64,000 bases of DNA from Candidatus Microbacterium phytovorans. Lineage in GTDB: Bacteria; Actinomycetota; Actinomycetes; Actinomycetales; Microbacteriaceae. The translations under genes and the position numbers were made by a program. The stretch spans positions 1,922,001 through 1,986,000 of the forward strand of contig CP119321.1 in the NCBI GenBank assembly GCA_029202445.1, written 5' to 3'. Below the pieces are notes generated by a model. The model saw nothing but the letters and a program-made list of their open reading frames with translations. It made no database searches and was not told the origin of the DNA. This document shows positions 7,935 through 15,565 of the stretch, one piece after another (the stretch's first letter is position 1; every line of letters starts with the position of its first letter).

Positions 7935-8656
7935 GCCGCCTGCCCCCGTCTGATCAGCGCAAGGAACGCCGCATCGAAGTCCGTCTCGCCGGTGTCCTCC
8001 CGCAGCCCCGCGGGCGTCGTGTCCGCGAGCACCCGACCAGCACGCAACAGCAGCAGCCGGTCGCACCGCGCCGCTTCGTCCATGACGTGGCTCGACACCA
8101 GCAGGGTCACCCCCTCGTCGGCGAGCCTTCGGAAAACCTCCCACAACTCCGCGCGCAGCACCGGGTCGAGTCCCACGGTCGGTTCGTCCAGCACGATCAG
8201 CTCGGGCGAGCCCAGCATCGCGACCGCGAGAGACACGCGGCTCCCCTGCCCGCCGCTGAGCGACGACACCAGCTGATCGGCCTGCGCGCGCAGGCCGACG
8301 GCATCCAGTACGCGGTCGACGTCGGATGCCGGAGCGCCGATCAACCGTCCGAACGAACGGAGGTTCTGGCGCACGGTGAGATCGCCGTACACCGACGCCG
8401 CTTGCGTGTCGTACGCCACCCTGCGTCGCAGGTCCGCGGAGCCCGCCGGCCGGCCCAGCACCGTGACGGTGCCGCCGGAGACCTTCTGCACCCCGACGAT
8501 CGAGCGCAGCAGCGTCGTCTTGCCACAGCCCGATGGCCCCAGCAGGCCGGTGATCGCGCCGCGCGCGATGTCGACGTCGAGTCCTGAGAAGACGTCGGTG
8601 CGCCCGCGCCGGACGCGAAGGCTCCGGATGCGGACGGCATCCGATTTATTCATCAT
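7931..8656 (-). CDS. ABC transporter ATP-binding protein (DrrA/CcmA type)
   Basis: A 241-residue ATPase with Walker A GPSGCGKTT (residues 40-48), signature LSGGQGSRVSLA, Walker B LIVLDEP and switch His in LLVSSHVMDEA. It powers the ABC-2 permease that overlaps it downstream. I chose the ATG at 8656: an excellent promoter (TTGACG, 17 bp, CATAAT) ends 7 bases before it, implying a leaderless transcript beginning at this codon; upstream in-frame starts would lie inside the promoter. The four 28 bp tandem repeats lie immediately upstream of the promoter. Confidence 0.9.
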   Translation of the reverse strand: MMNKSDAVRIRSLRVRRGRTDVFSGLDVDIARGAITGLLGPSGCGKTTLLRSIVGVQKVSGGTVTVLGRPAGSADLRRRVAYDTQAASVYGDLTVRQNLRSFGRLIGAPASDVDRVLDAVGLRAQADQLVSSLSGGQGSRVSLAVAMLGSPELIVLDEPTVGLDPVLRAELWEVFRRLADEGVTLLVSSHVMDEAARCDRLLLLRAGRVLADTTPAGLREDTGETDFDAAFLALIRRGQAA

Positions 8657-8692
8657 GCGGTGAATTATGCGCTCCGCGCGCATCACCGTCAA
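8657..8692 (-). promoter_or_regulatory. Near-consensus promoter of the ABC-2 exporter operon
   Basis: On the minus strand: -35 TTGACG (8692-8687), 17 bp spacer, -10 CATAAT (8669-8664), then 7 bases to the ATG at 8656. This is one of the two best sigma-70-like promoters in the window. Confidence 0.75.
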
Positions 8693-8711
8693 GAGCGGGC
8701 GACCGAGACGG

Positions 8712-8823
8712 CCGTCACGGGATCAGGCGGGCCGCCGCACCGTCACGAGATCGGGCGGGACGCCGTGCCGTCACGAGATCAGGCGGGACGCCGTGCCGTC
8801 ACGAGATCGGGCGGGACGCCTTG
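8712..8823. repeat. Four 28 bp tandem repeats between the DUF4287 stop and the exporter promoter
   Basis: Units of exactly 28 bp, each containing CCGTCACGAGATC, then A/GGGCGGGACGCC, begin near 8712, 8740, 8768 and 8796. The last unit contains the stop and final codons of the DUF4287 gene, so the array appears to have grown by duplicating that gene's 3' end into the upstream region of the ABC exporter. The three inner units are nearly identical, which suggests recent expansion. Confidence 0.9.
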
Positions 8824-9089
8824 CCGTCGAGCCACAGGGTGTCGGACGCGTCGGCGTGGACCCCGCCGGAGCCCACGTGCTTCGCATCGATCTTGGAGCC
8901 CTTCGTGATGACGTGCACGAGCGCCATCGCGTGCCCGCGCCCCAACCCGTACTCCTCGCCGAGCCAGGCGATGATCTCCCCCGCCTTCGTCCCGGGACCG
9001 AAGCCCCTCTCGGCCGCGAGCTCGACGAAACGCCGCGGCGTCACACCGGTCTTGTCCTCGATGTTGTCGAGATACGCCTGGAACGACAT
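8799..9089 (-). CDS. DUF4287 domain protein
   Basis: A 96-residue protein. MSFQAYLDNIEDKTGVTPRR and FVELAAERGFGPGTKAGEII match the start of DUF4287, a small helical domain found alone or fused to DUF5655 in actinobacteria. EEYGLGRGHAMALVHVI continues the fold. Function unknown. The ATG has a near-perfect Shine-Dalgarno (AAAGGAGTTCCC). It starts 25 bp after the TetR gene in the same direction, so the two are probably one operon. Its last codons and stop lie in the final unit of the 28 bp tandem repeat. Confidence 0.8.
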   Translation of the reverse strand: MSFQAYLDNIEDKTGVTPRRFVELAAERGFGPGTKAGEIIAWLGEEYGLGRGHAMALVHVITKGSKIDAKHVGSGGVHADASDTLWLDGKASRPIS

Positions 9090-9114
9090 GGGAACTCCTT
9101 TCGGATGACGGGCG

Positions 9115-9738
9115 TTAGGCCGCGTCGTCGGTGAGATAGCGCTGGATCGTCGGACCGATCCAGCGCACGAGGTCGTCGACGGGAGCCGTCGCGATCCCCG
9201 GCAGCGCGAGGATGTAGCGGGCAACCAGCATGCCGGCGATCTGGGATGCCGCGAGACTCGCGCGCAGCTCGGCGTCGTCGCCGCCGATGGCATCCGTGAT
9301 GCGACTGAGCAGCTCCCGCGACAGGAACCCTGCCAGCAGAGGGGTCGCGAGCCGATTGCCGATCGCGTTGCGCAGCAGCAGCACGCCGCGCCGGCGGACG
9401 TCCGGATGCTCGAACCTGCCGAGCACGTACGCCGCGATCCCCTCGCCCAGCCGGTCGCGATCACCCTCGAGCAGGGCCGGGATATCGAGGTCTGGCCGGA
9501 GCGGGGCGCCGATGATCTCCGCGAACAGATCGGCCTTCGTCCCGAAGTAGTGATGCACGAGCGCGGAGTCGACCCCCGCGCGCGTCGCGATCGCCCGCAT
9601 CGTCGCCCCGTCGTAGCCGCCCTGGGCGAACTCCTCCGTCGCCGCCGCCATGATGCGCGCCCGCGCGTCCGACCCGCCCCGAGGCCTGCCCCGACGGCGC
9701 GGCGACGGCGCAGACTCGGACGTCGGCGACACGGACAT
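9115..9738 (-). CDS. TetR family transcriptional regulator
   Basis: A 207-residue repressor. Residues about 25-75 are the TetR DNA-binding domain: RARIMAAATEEFAQGGYDG, ATMRAIATRAGVDSALVHHY, FGTKADLFAEII. The C-terminal part fits the TetR_C domain of the KstR2/Rv-type AcrR group but shows no ligand clue. A basic Arg/Pro-rich segment precedes the DNA-binding domain. TAGGCT lies 6 bases before the ATG (leaderless pattern). DUF4287 follows in the same direction and the ABC-2 exporter lies beyond it; the exporter would be a classical target for a TetR neighbour, but this is inference. Confidence 0.88.
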   Translation of the reverse strand: MSVSPTSESAPSPRRRGRPRGGSDARARIMAAATEEFAQGGYDGATMRAIATRAGVDSALVHHYFGTKADLFAEIIGAPLRPDLDIPALLEGDRDRLGEGIAAYVLGRFEHPDVRRRGVLLLRNAIGNRLATPLLAGFLSRELLSRITDAIGGDDAELRASLAASQIAGMLVARYILALPGIATAPVDDLVRWIGPTIQRYLTDDAA

Positions 9739-9752
9739 GGCGTCAGCCTAAG

Positions 9753-10736
9753 TCACCAGCGGTTGTGGACGTCTTCGGCGAATCCCACGAGACCCTCGAA
9801 CGGCATCCCCTCGAACGTGCCCGACCAGACCCCGAAACACTGATCCGTCCGCGACGAGAGTGGACCGAGGCGGCGCGCCGACCGCTTCGCGTAGAACGGC
9901 ACGAGCGCGGCATCCAGCCCTCCGCCCGACACATGCCAGGGTCGCGACGCGTCGGCCGCGTCGAAGTCCCACGCGAGATCCTCCGAGATCTTGTGGAGCA
10001 CGCCATCGACCAGGATGCCGTTCTCCGTCGACCCCGTACCGTCGGTCCAGCGACCGCCGACCTGCAGGCCGATCGTGCGGCCGTCGCTCACGCCCGATCC
10101 GGCGCCCCAGTTCCAGCGGACGTCGTATGGCCACCGCCCCCGTCCGTGGTCGAGAACCGCCCACGAGCCGGCGGGGACGGCATGCTCGACGCCGTCGACG
10201 ATGACGACACCCGTAGCCGGGAGCGCCACATCCTTGACGGTGTACTGGAACCGGCGGCGCGTCCAGGGGACGACGACCGCGAGACAGTCGTGATCGGGCG
10301 GCCGCGCGACGGTCACGTCGAAGGAGACATCGGGGATCTCGGCGAACAGCCGCCACGCGTCCGCACCCGGCGTCACCGACACCGCCAGGTCTTTGGCGCG
10401 TGCGATCGCGGCACCGCCGCCGAGGGTGGGAGGCAGGTCCACGTCGTGCGCCGGGACGACGGTCGCCGTCCGACCGCGTTCCCGACCCGAGCGCCGGTCG
10501 AGCACCCACACCTCGTGGACGGCGGCGTAGTCCAACGACGAGACGGTGAGCGCCAGGACATGCGTGGGCGTGATGATGTTCCAGTACTCCCAGCGCTTGT
10601 TGCGTCCCCAGTTGTGGCGACCGTCGATTCCCGCCGTCGTGACGAAGGGCCTGCGCGCGAAGCCGACGGCGGCCGGATTGAGCGAGCCGTCCTCCGTTGT
10701 GAGGGAGACGGCCTGCGTGAGCTCGCGCTCGATCAT
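9753..10736 (-). CDS. DUF2804 family protein
   Basis: A 327-residue protein matching DUF2804: the opening ELTQAVSLTTEDGSLNPAAVGFARRPFV resembles the family start (sugar- or lipid-binding-like beta fold of unknown function). Trp-rich motifs such as HNWGRNKRWEYWNII, RWNWGAGSGVSDGRTIG and LNVGG-like strands follow, ending DQCFGVWSGTFEGMPFEGLVG. No signal peptide, so probably cytoplasmic. The start at 10736 is chosen because the homologous region begins there; an ATG at 10823 in the same frame is possible and would add 29 non-conserved residues. It is separated from hsp20 upstream by a strong terminator. Confidence 0.8.
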   Translation of the reverse strand: MIERELTQAVSLTTEDGSLNPAAVGFARRPFVTTAGIDGRHNWGRNKRWEYWNIITPTHVLALTVSSLDYAAVHEVWVLDRRSGRERGRTATVVPAHDVDLPPTLGGGAAIARAKDLAVSVTPGADAWRLFAEIPDVSFDVTVARPPDHDCLAVVVPWTRRRFQYTVKDVALPATGVVIVDGVEHAVPAGSWAVLDHGRGRWPYDVRWNWGAGSGVSDGRTIGLQVGGRWTDGTGSTENGILVDGVLHKISEDLAWDFDAADASRPWHVSGGGLDAALVPFYAKRSARRLGPLSSRTDQCFGVWSGTFEGMPFEGLVGFAEDVHNRW

Positions 10737-10837
10737 GCGAGGGCGGGGCGCGGCGGCGTGCACATCGCGACGGTCTCGGTCATCGGCATCCTTGCAGACG
10801 GTCCGTTCGGGTGCCCCGATCATACGCCCGCCTACGA

Positions 10838-10872
10838 CGAACCGCCCCGGTCGTGATGACCGGGGCGGTTCG
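10838..10872 (-). terminator. Strong hairpin terminator after hsp20
   Basis: A perfect 15 bp stem (10838-10852 with 10858-10872, arm CGAACCGCCCCGGTC) around a five-base loop, 32 bp after the hsp20 stop. It should isolate the heat-shock gene from the DUF2804 gene behind it. Confidence 0.75.
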
Positions 10873-10903
10873 GGTCGTGCGCGAGACGAGGGTTACTGCT
10901 CGA

Positions 10904-11359
10904 CTACTGCTCGATGGGCTGCGGCTCGTCGGCGCTCTCGTGGGTGCGGATCGTGGGCGCGGCGCCGTCGGCGACGACCTCGACCTTGCGCGGCTTGGCC
11001 TTCTCGCTCACCGGGATGGTGACGGTGAGCACGCCGTTGCTGTACGTGGCAGCGATGCCGTCGTTGTCGATGCCCTGACCGAGGTTCAGCTGGCGCAGGA
11101 AACTCGCCGCCTCGCGCTCGCGGGTGATCCACTTGACGCCCTCACCGGCAGCGAGCGTGCGCTCGGCGCGGATGGTGAGGAGCTGCCCGTCGACGTCGAT
11201 GTCGACCGAGCCCGGGTCGATGCCCGGCAGGTCGGCGGACAGGACGTAGTGGTCGCCGTCGCGGTACAGGTCCATCGGCATGCGGCGCGGTCCCCGACGC
11301 GCGTCGAAGAGGCTCGACGCGAGGCGATCGAGATCACGGAACGGGTCATACGTGGCCAT
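10904..11359 (-). CDS. hsp20: Small heat shock protein (Hsp20/alpha-crystallin)
   Basis: A 151-residue ATP-independent holdase chaperone. Start MATYDPFRDLDRLASSLFD is the family N-terminus; the alpha-crystallin domain spans about residues 40-130 (YVLSADLPGIDPGSVDIDVD, LTIRAERT, FLRQLNLGQGIDNDGIAATYSNGVLTVTIP with the A-x-x-x-n-G-V-L motif) and the C-terminus ends with a short acidic tail. The ribosome site is GAAGGAGAGAACC. Upstream lie a promoter whose -35 is part of a HAIR operator, and an exact CIRCE element, so both HspR and HrcA should repress it at normal temperature. No hspR or hrcA gene lies in the window. Confidence 0.95.
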   Translation of the reverse strand: MATYDPFRDLDRLASSLFDARRGPRRMPMDLYRDGDHYVLSADLPGIDPGSVDIDVDGQLLTIRAERTLAAGEGVKWITREREAASFLRQLNLGQGIDNDGIAATYSNGVLTVTIPVSEKAKPRKVEVVADGAAPTIRTHESADEPQPIEQ

Positions 11360-11390
11360 GGTTCTCTCCTTCAGATGCGTGTGATGTTGT

Positions 11391-11419
11391 GGTCTAAAAC
11401 TTGAGCCCTATCGGCTCAA
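11391..11419 (-). promoter_or_regulatory. hsp20 promoter
   Basis: On the minus strand: -35 TTGAGC (within the HAIR right arm, 11419-11414), 17 bp spacer, -10 TAGACC (11396-11391). The transcript would have a leader of about 25 bases with the ribosome site. Confidence 0.6.
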
Positions 11420-11420
11420 G
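11400..11420. promoter_or_regulatory. HAIR operator (HspR binding site)
   Basis: CTTGAGC, seven bases, GCTCAAG: a perfect inverted repeat matching the HAIR consensus (CTTGAGT-N7-ACTCAAG) with one symmetric change. It covers the -35 box of the hsp20 promoter. Confidence 0.9.
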
Positions 11421-11430
11421 TGACTCCAGA

Positions 11431-11457
11431 TTAGCACTCTCACTACGAGAGTGCTAA
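11431..11457. promoter_or_regulatory. CIRCE operator (HrcA binding site)
   Basis: TTAGCACTC, nine bases, GAGTGCTAA: an exact match to the CIRCE consensus. It lies 10 bp beyond the HAIR element, upstream of the hsp20 -35 region, so the two repressors could sit side by side. Confidence 0.97.
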
Positions 11458-11519
11458 GCGTTCTCGCCCAGCGAACGCCCGCGGCATCCGGGTCCTTGGA
11501 CTCGCGCGGGGGACGGGCG

Positions 11520-11640
11520 CGTGCGGCGCGAGAAGGTGGCGCAAGCGGCCGTCTTCGCGCCGTCGAGGCGGCCGATTGCGACACCTTCTCCGGCCGGCGC
11601 CGCCGATCGCGCCACCTTCTCCGGCGGGAGGGGCGAAAGG
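11520..11640. repeat. Imperfect palindromic repeats, GAAGGTGGCGCAA type
   Basis: GAGAAGGTGGCGCAA near 11530 faces ATTGCGACACCTTCTCC near 11575-11592, and a further arm CGCGCCACCTTCTCC follows near 11605. The middle CGCGCCGTCGAGGC is shared with the array at 12775-12975. With the heat-shock operators this accounts for the gene-free stretch 11360-11749; the rest (11641-11749) shows nothing recognisable. Confidence 0.8.
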
Positions 11641-11749
11641 AGGCGGGATAGGCGGGGCGCGGCTCCTCCACAGAGCGGGGAAATCGGCAGGTGTCCCCGG
11701 GCTGACGGCGCGGGCGGGCGGGACGCTCGCCTGCGAGCGAGGGTGAGGG

Positions 11750-12727
11750 ATGCCGCGACCGCCCGCCCCGCTCCCCCGTTCGCTCGGCGACGCGTTCCGC
11801 GTTGGCGATGGCATCCAGGCGGGAGTCTCGGCCTCGCGCCTCCGATCTCGCGACCTGGTCGCGCCGTTCCACGGCGTCCGCACCAGGGCACTGCCGCCGA
11901 GCGCGCCCGGGGCGGATGCCGTGTCGGTCGACGACCCGTCCGCACGTGACCGAGCGGTCCGGGAGCGCACGCTGCGGAGCGCCGTCGCCTACGCGACGGT
12001 CATGCCGGCATCCGCGTTCTTCACGGGACGCACCGCGGCGATCCTCTACGGTCTGCCCCTCGATCCGGGCGACGGGCTCGACCTCGGGGTCGTCGCGCCC
12101 TCCCGCGCGCCGCGAGGCGCCGGCATCCGCGGGGTGAAGATCGAGGGCCATCTCGTCCGTCTGCGAACGGTCGACGGACTCCCCCTGAGCAGCCCCGCCT
12201 CGACCTGGGCGATACTCGGGCGGGAACTCTCGGTGCGCGAGCTCGTGATCGTGGGCGACGCGATCGTGCGCATCCCGCGCGGACGCTCCGGCATCCCCCT
12301 GCCCGACGCGCGGATCGGCACGCTCGCGCAGCTCGCCGCCGCAACGGATGCCGGTCCGCGGCGCGGCGTCGCGCGACTGCGCGCAGCACTGCCGCTCATC
12401 CGGGAGGGCAGCAGCTCTCCCCTGGAATCATCGTTCCGGTTGGATGCCGAGGCGGCCGGTCTTCCCCGCCCCGATCTCGACGTCGAGATCCGCGACCCGC
12501 GCGGGAAGCTGCTGGGGATCTCCGAGATCGTCTACCGAGAGCATGGCGTCGTGGTCGAGGTGGAGGGCGATCACCACCGGACGAGCCGCGCACAGTGGGA
12601 TCGCGATCTCGAGAAGTACGCCGCGTACGCCGCCGCGGGCTGGGAGGTGGTGCGAATCACCTCGACGCACCTGCGCCAGCGCCGCGCCGTCGACCTCGTG
12701 CGCGCGGCGCTCGCTCGTCACGAGTGA
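11750..12727 (+). CDS. AbiEi-like/DUF559-type protein with Vsr-like nuclease fold
   Basis: A 325-residue protein of a family very common in actinobacteria. The N-terminal part (about 1-180) resembles AbiEi-type domains (SAFFTGRTAAILYGLPLD; GVVAPSRAPRGAGIRGVKIE), as in type IV toxin-antitoxin antitoxins. The C-terminal 100 residues resemble DUF559/Vsr-like PD-(D/E)XK folds: LDVEIRDPRGKLLGISEIVY, VVVEVEGDHHRTSRAQWDRD, KYAAYAAAGWEVVRITSTHL. No AbiEii toxin gene is adjacent, so a toxin-antitoxin role is not supported here. The ATG follows GAGGGTGAGGG. It is flanked on both sides by the palindromic repeat family. Confidence 0.7.
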   Translation: MPRPPAPLPRSLGDAFRVGDGIQAGVSASRLRSRDLVAPFHGVRTRALPPSAPGADAVSVDDPSARDRAVRERTLRSAVAYATVMPASAFFTGRTAAILYGLPLDPGDGLDLGVVAPSRAPRGAGIRGVKIEGHLVRLRTVDGLPLSSPASTWAILGRELSVRELVIVGDAIVRIPRGRSGIPLPDARIGTLAQLAAATDAGPRRGVARLRAALPLIREGSSSPLESSFRLDAEAAGLPRPDLDVEIRDPRGKLLGISEIVYREHGVVVEVEGDHHRTSRAQWDRDLEKYAAYAAAGWEVVRITSTHLRQRRAVDLVRAALARHE

Positions 12728-12774
12728 CCTCTACCCGCATGGGTGTGTTCGCGCACGAGCCGCATCGCCGTCCG

Positions 12775-12975
12775 CGCCGCGCGAAGGTGGCGCAATCGGC
12801 GATCCGCGCCGCGCGAAGGTGGCGCGGGTCGGCGATCCGCGCCTCGCGAAGGTGGCGCAACCTGTGGCTTCCGCGCCGTCGAGGCAGCAGATTGCGCCAC
12901 TTTCCCGGGCGAACACCACCGATTGCGCCACCATCACCGGGGGAGCACCGCTGAGTGCGCCACTTTCACGGCGCG
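12775..12975. repeat. Tandem and inverted copies of the GAAGGTGGCGCAA element
   Basis: Three forward copies of GCGAAGGTGGCGC, spaced 32-33 bp (12781, 12813, 12846), are followed by three reverse arms: ATTGCGCCACTTTC (near 12891), ATTGCGCCACCATC (near 12922) and GTGCGCCACTTTC (near 12957). They fill the gap between the convergent AbiEi-like and serine dehydratase genes and could act as a terminator for both. Confidence 0.85.
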
Positions 12976-12979
12976 CGCG

Positions 12980-14452
12980 TCAGCACTCGATGACGTTGAC
13001 CGCCAGGCCGCCCTCGCTCGTCTCCTTGTACTTGTGCGACATGTCGATGCCCGTCTGCCGCATCGTCTCGACGACGGCATCCAGGGAGACGTAGTGGCTG
13101 CCGTCGCCACGGAGGGCGAGCCGCGCCGCCGTCACCGCCGTGGAGGCGGCGATCGCGTTGCGCTCGATGCACGGGATCTGCACGAGTCCGCCCACGGGGT
13201 CGCACGTGAGGCCCAGGTGGTGCTCCATCGCGATCTCCGCGGCGTTCTCGATCTGACGGTTCGTGCCGCCCATCACCGCCGTGAGCCCGCCGGCCGCCAT
13301 CGCGCACGCCGATCCCACCTCGGCCTGGCAGCCGCCTTCCGCGCCGGAGATCGACGCGTTCGCTTTGAACAGCGAACCGAGCGCCGTCGCAGTGAGCAGG
13401 TAACGCCGGATGCCGCGACGGCGGTTGGCCTCGACAGTGATGTCGTCGTCGGCGACGGGGTCGGCGGGGTGCATGCCCAGAAGCGCCGACCCGACGAGCT
13501 CACCGTAGGGCGTCACCGCGTTACCGGAGCCGAGACCCGAGTCGGCGAGGAAGCGCCACCAGTACATCGCGACGGCCGGGACGATCCCGGCCGCGCCGTT
13601 GGTCGGCGCGGTGACGACGCGACCCCCCGACGCGTTCTCCTCGTTGACGGCGAGCGCGAACGCGCCCAGCCACTCGCCGGGCAGTTCCCGCTTCCCGTCG
13701 CTTTCGACCTCGTCGAGCTGCGCGCGGATCGCGCCGGCGCGCCGCTTCACCTTGAGCATGCCCGGGAGCACCCCGTCGGCGTGCAGTCCCGCCTCGACGC
13801 AGCCGGCCATGGCATCCCAGATGGCGTCGAGCCCTGCGGCGACCTCAGCCTCCGACCGGCGCGACTCCTCGTTGCGCCGCGCCACCTCGGCGATGGTCCA
13901 GCCGTGCTCGTCGCACAGGGCCAGCAGCGCCTCGGCCGTGTCGAAGGCGTGGGGGAAGGATGCCGCGGCGAGCGCGGTGTCCTCGCCTTCGCGGCGGATG
14001 AAACCCCCGCCGATCGAGTAGTACGTCTCCTCGGCCAGGAGCTCCCCCCGGGCGTCGAGTGCCCGCAGCGTGAGCGCGTTCGGGTGGCCCGGCAGTCGCG
14101 TCCGCGGGGCGAAGGCGATGTCGCCGCGGGAGAACGGCACGGGGTGCGCGCCGTCGAGGAGCAGTGCGTCGCCGTCGCGCCAGTCGGTCCACGCGCCGCG
14201 GACGACGGCGGGGTCGACGGTCTCCGGCTCGTGCCCCTGCAGCCCCGCGACGATCGCGTCGGGCGTGCCGTGGCCGATGCCGGTGGCACCCAGCGAGCCG
14301 AACAGCACACACTCCAGACGGGCCACCGCGCTGTGCTGCGGCCGCAGGAGGGCGGCGAAGGACCGGGCCGCACGCAGCGGGCCGACCGTGTGGGAGCTCG
14401 AGGGTCCTACTCCGATGGAGAACAGCTCGAACGCCGAGACGTATGCGCTCAC
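12980..14452 (-). CDS. sdaA: L-serine ammonia-lyase (L-serine dehydratase), iron-sulfur type
   Basis: A 490-residue single-chain enzyme that deaminates L-serine to pyruvate and ammonia. The N-terminal domain has the substrate loop GPSSSHTVGPLRAA; the C-terminal catalytic domain carries SISGAEGGCQAEVG. Cys375, Cys417 and Cys428 have the spacing (42 and 11 residues) of the [4Fe-4S] ligands of the Legionella enzyme, and the final residue Cys490 matches the C-terminal cysteine that caps the cluster there. The GTG start at 14452 is supported by TAGGCT 7 bases upstream (leaderless). The divergent AAA gene starts only 40 bp away. Confidence 0.95.
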   Translation of the reverse strand: MSAYVSAFELFSIGVGPSSSHTVGPLRAARSFAALLRPQHSAVARLECVLFGSLGATGIGHGTPDAIVAGLQGHEPETVDPAVVRGAWTDWRDGDALLLDGAHPVPFSRGDIAFAPRTRLPGHPNALTLRALDARGELLAEETYYSIGGGFIRREGEDTALAAASFPHAFDTAEALLALCDEHGWTIAEVARRNEESRRSEAEVAAGLDAIWDAMAGCVEAGLHADGVLPGMLKVKRRAGAIRAQLDEVESDGKRELPGEWLGAFALAVNEENASGGRVVTAPTNGAAGIVPAVAMYWWRFLADSGLGSGNAVTPYGELVGSALLGMHPADPVADDDITVEANRRRGIRRYLLTATALGSLFKANASISGAEGGCQAEVGSACAMAAGGLTAVMGGTNRQIENAAEIAMEHHLGLTCDPVGGLVQIPCIERNAIAASTAVTAARLALRGDGSHYVSLDAVVETMRQTGIDMSHKYKETSEGGLAVNVIEC

Positions 14453-14492
14453 ACCCCCGAGCCTACGCGCGGCACCGTCTACACTCGCCGCC

Positions 14493-15059
14493 ATGCGCAT
14501 CGTCGTGTCCGGCACCCATGGCTCCGGCAAGAGCACCCTGATCTCCGATTTCGCGCTGCGGGATCCCGAATACACGGTGCTCGGCGACCCCTTCGACCTC
14601 CTCGACGAGTCCTGGGACCTCGACGGGGTCGAGATGTTCACCGCGCAGCTGCGACTCTCGGCGCAGCGCCTCATCGCGCACGAGGGGGGCGACCACGTCA
14701 TCGCCGAACGCGGCCCGATCGACTTCCTCGCGTACCTCACCGCCGCGGCCGAGCTCTCCGGCGGTCGGCTGCCCGCCGAACTGCTCGTGCGGGCGGGCTC
14801 GTGGACGGCGAGCGCGCTCGAGGACGTGGACATCCTCGTCGTCCTGCCGCTGACCCCCGATCTCCCGCCGGTCGGCGACGACGAGGATCCCGAGCTGCGT
14901 GCCGCGATGGACGACGTGCTCCTCGACCTCATCGACGACCCCGACGTCGTGGGCGAGACCGTGGTGGTCGCCGACCTCGGTGGCGACCGGGCCTCGCGGC
15001 TCGCGGAGCTGGAGCGGCTGGTCCGGCGCGTGTCGGGTGGGTCGCCGTCCGGGAGCTGA
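14493..15059 (+). CDS. AAA-type ATP-binding protein, kinase-like
   Basis: A 188-residue P-loop protein. MRIVVSGTHGSGKSTLISDF holds Walker A (GTHGSGKS, residues 7-14), and VIAERGPIDFLAYL (about 70-83) resembles the DR-x-x-x-D/Y region of deoxynucleoside-kinase-like AAA_28 proteins. VDILVVLPL may be the Walker B strand. The reaction is not predictable; nucleotide or small-molecule kinase is the best guess. TACACT lies 7 bases before the ATG (leaderless pattern). It shares a 40 bp divergent promoter region with sdaA. Confidence 0.7.
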   Translation: MRIVVSGTHGSGKSTLISDFALRDPEYTVLGDPFDLLDESWDLDGVEMFTAQLRLSAQRLIAHEGGDHVIAERGPIDFLAYLTAAAELSGGRLPAELLVRAGSWTASALEDVDILVVLPLTPDLPPVGDDEDPELRAAMDDVLLDLIDDPDVVGETVVVADLGGDRASRLAELERLVRRVSGGSPSGS

Positions 15060-15067
15060 CGCGTCGG

Positions 15068-15433
15068 CTACGGGCGCACGAAGGAGATGAGCCCGACCGT
15101 GTTGCCCTCGCTGTCGCGCACGAACGCCTGCCACTCTTCGTGCCCCGCCGGGCCGAGGGTGTCGTCGTCGTGCGTGAAGATGACGTGCGGCGCGGTGACG
15201 ACGTCGGCGAGCCCCGCGAGCCGTTCGAGCGCCTCGTGCACGTTGTCCACCCGCAGATAGATCAGCGCCGACGGTGCGGCGCGGTCGAGCAGCAGCCGCA
15301 CGCCGTCGAGGTCGAAGAAGAGCAGGCCGGGCGGGTCGAAACGAGCCGCCGGCGGCTCGCCGAGGAGCACCGTGTAGAAGTCGGCGGCCCGATCGAGGTC
15401 GTCGACGTGCTGGGCGATCTGGACGAGGCGCAT
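15068..15433 (-). CDS. Glyoxalase/VOC family protein
   Basis: A 121-residue protein with two beta-alpha-beta-beta-beta modules: LVQIAQHVDDLDRAADFYTV starts the first, and the second has VDNVHEALERLAG and ends FVRDSEGNTVGLISFV. This is the vicinal-oxygen-chelate fold, with metal-ligand-like His and Glu at the usual strand ends, but the family covers glyoxalases, dioxygenases and resistance proteins and the substrate is unknown. The ATG at 15433 follows GAAGGGTTCC. It is convergent with the AAA gene. Confidence 0.85.
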   Translation of the reverse strand: MRLVQIAQHVDDLDRAADFYTVLLGEPPAARFDPPGLLFFDLDGVRLLLDRAAPSALIYLRVDNVHEALERLAGLADVVTAPHVIFTHDDDTLGPAGHEEWQAFVRDSEGNTVGLISFVRP

Positions 15434-15565
15434 CCGCGGAACCCTTCGCTGCGAGTGAGGCCACTGTAACCCTCGGGGGCGGGGCCCGCAGCGCCTAGGC
15501 TGAGTGGAGGGCGGTGCCGGATGCTCGTGGTTCACGCGGCGCGCCGCCGGGAACGGAGAGGCACC

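Noticed and set aside
11750..12727. A type IV toxin-antitoxin system based on the AbiEi-like domain
   Set aside because: No AbiEii-type nucleotidyltransferase gene is adjacent; the downstream neighbour is sdaA on the other strand.
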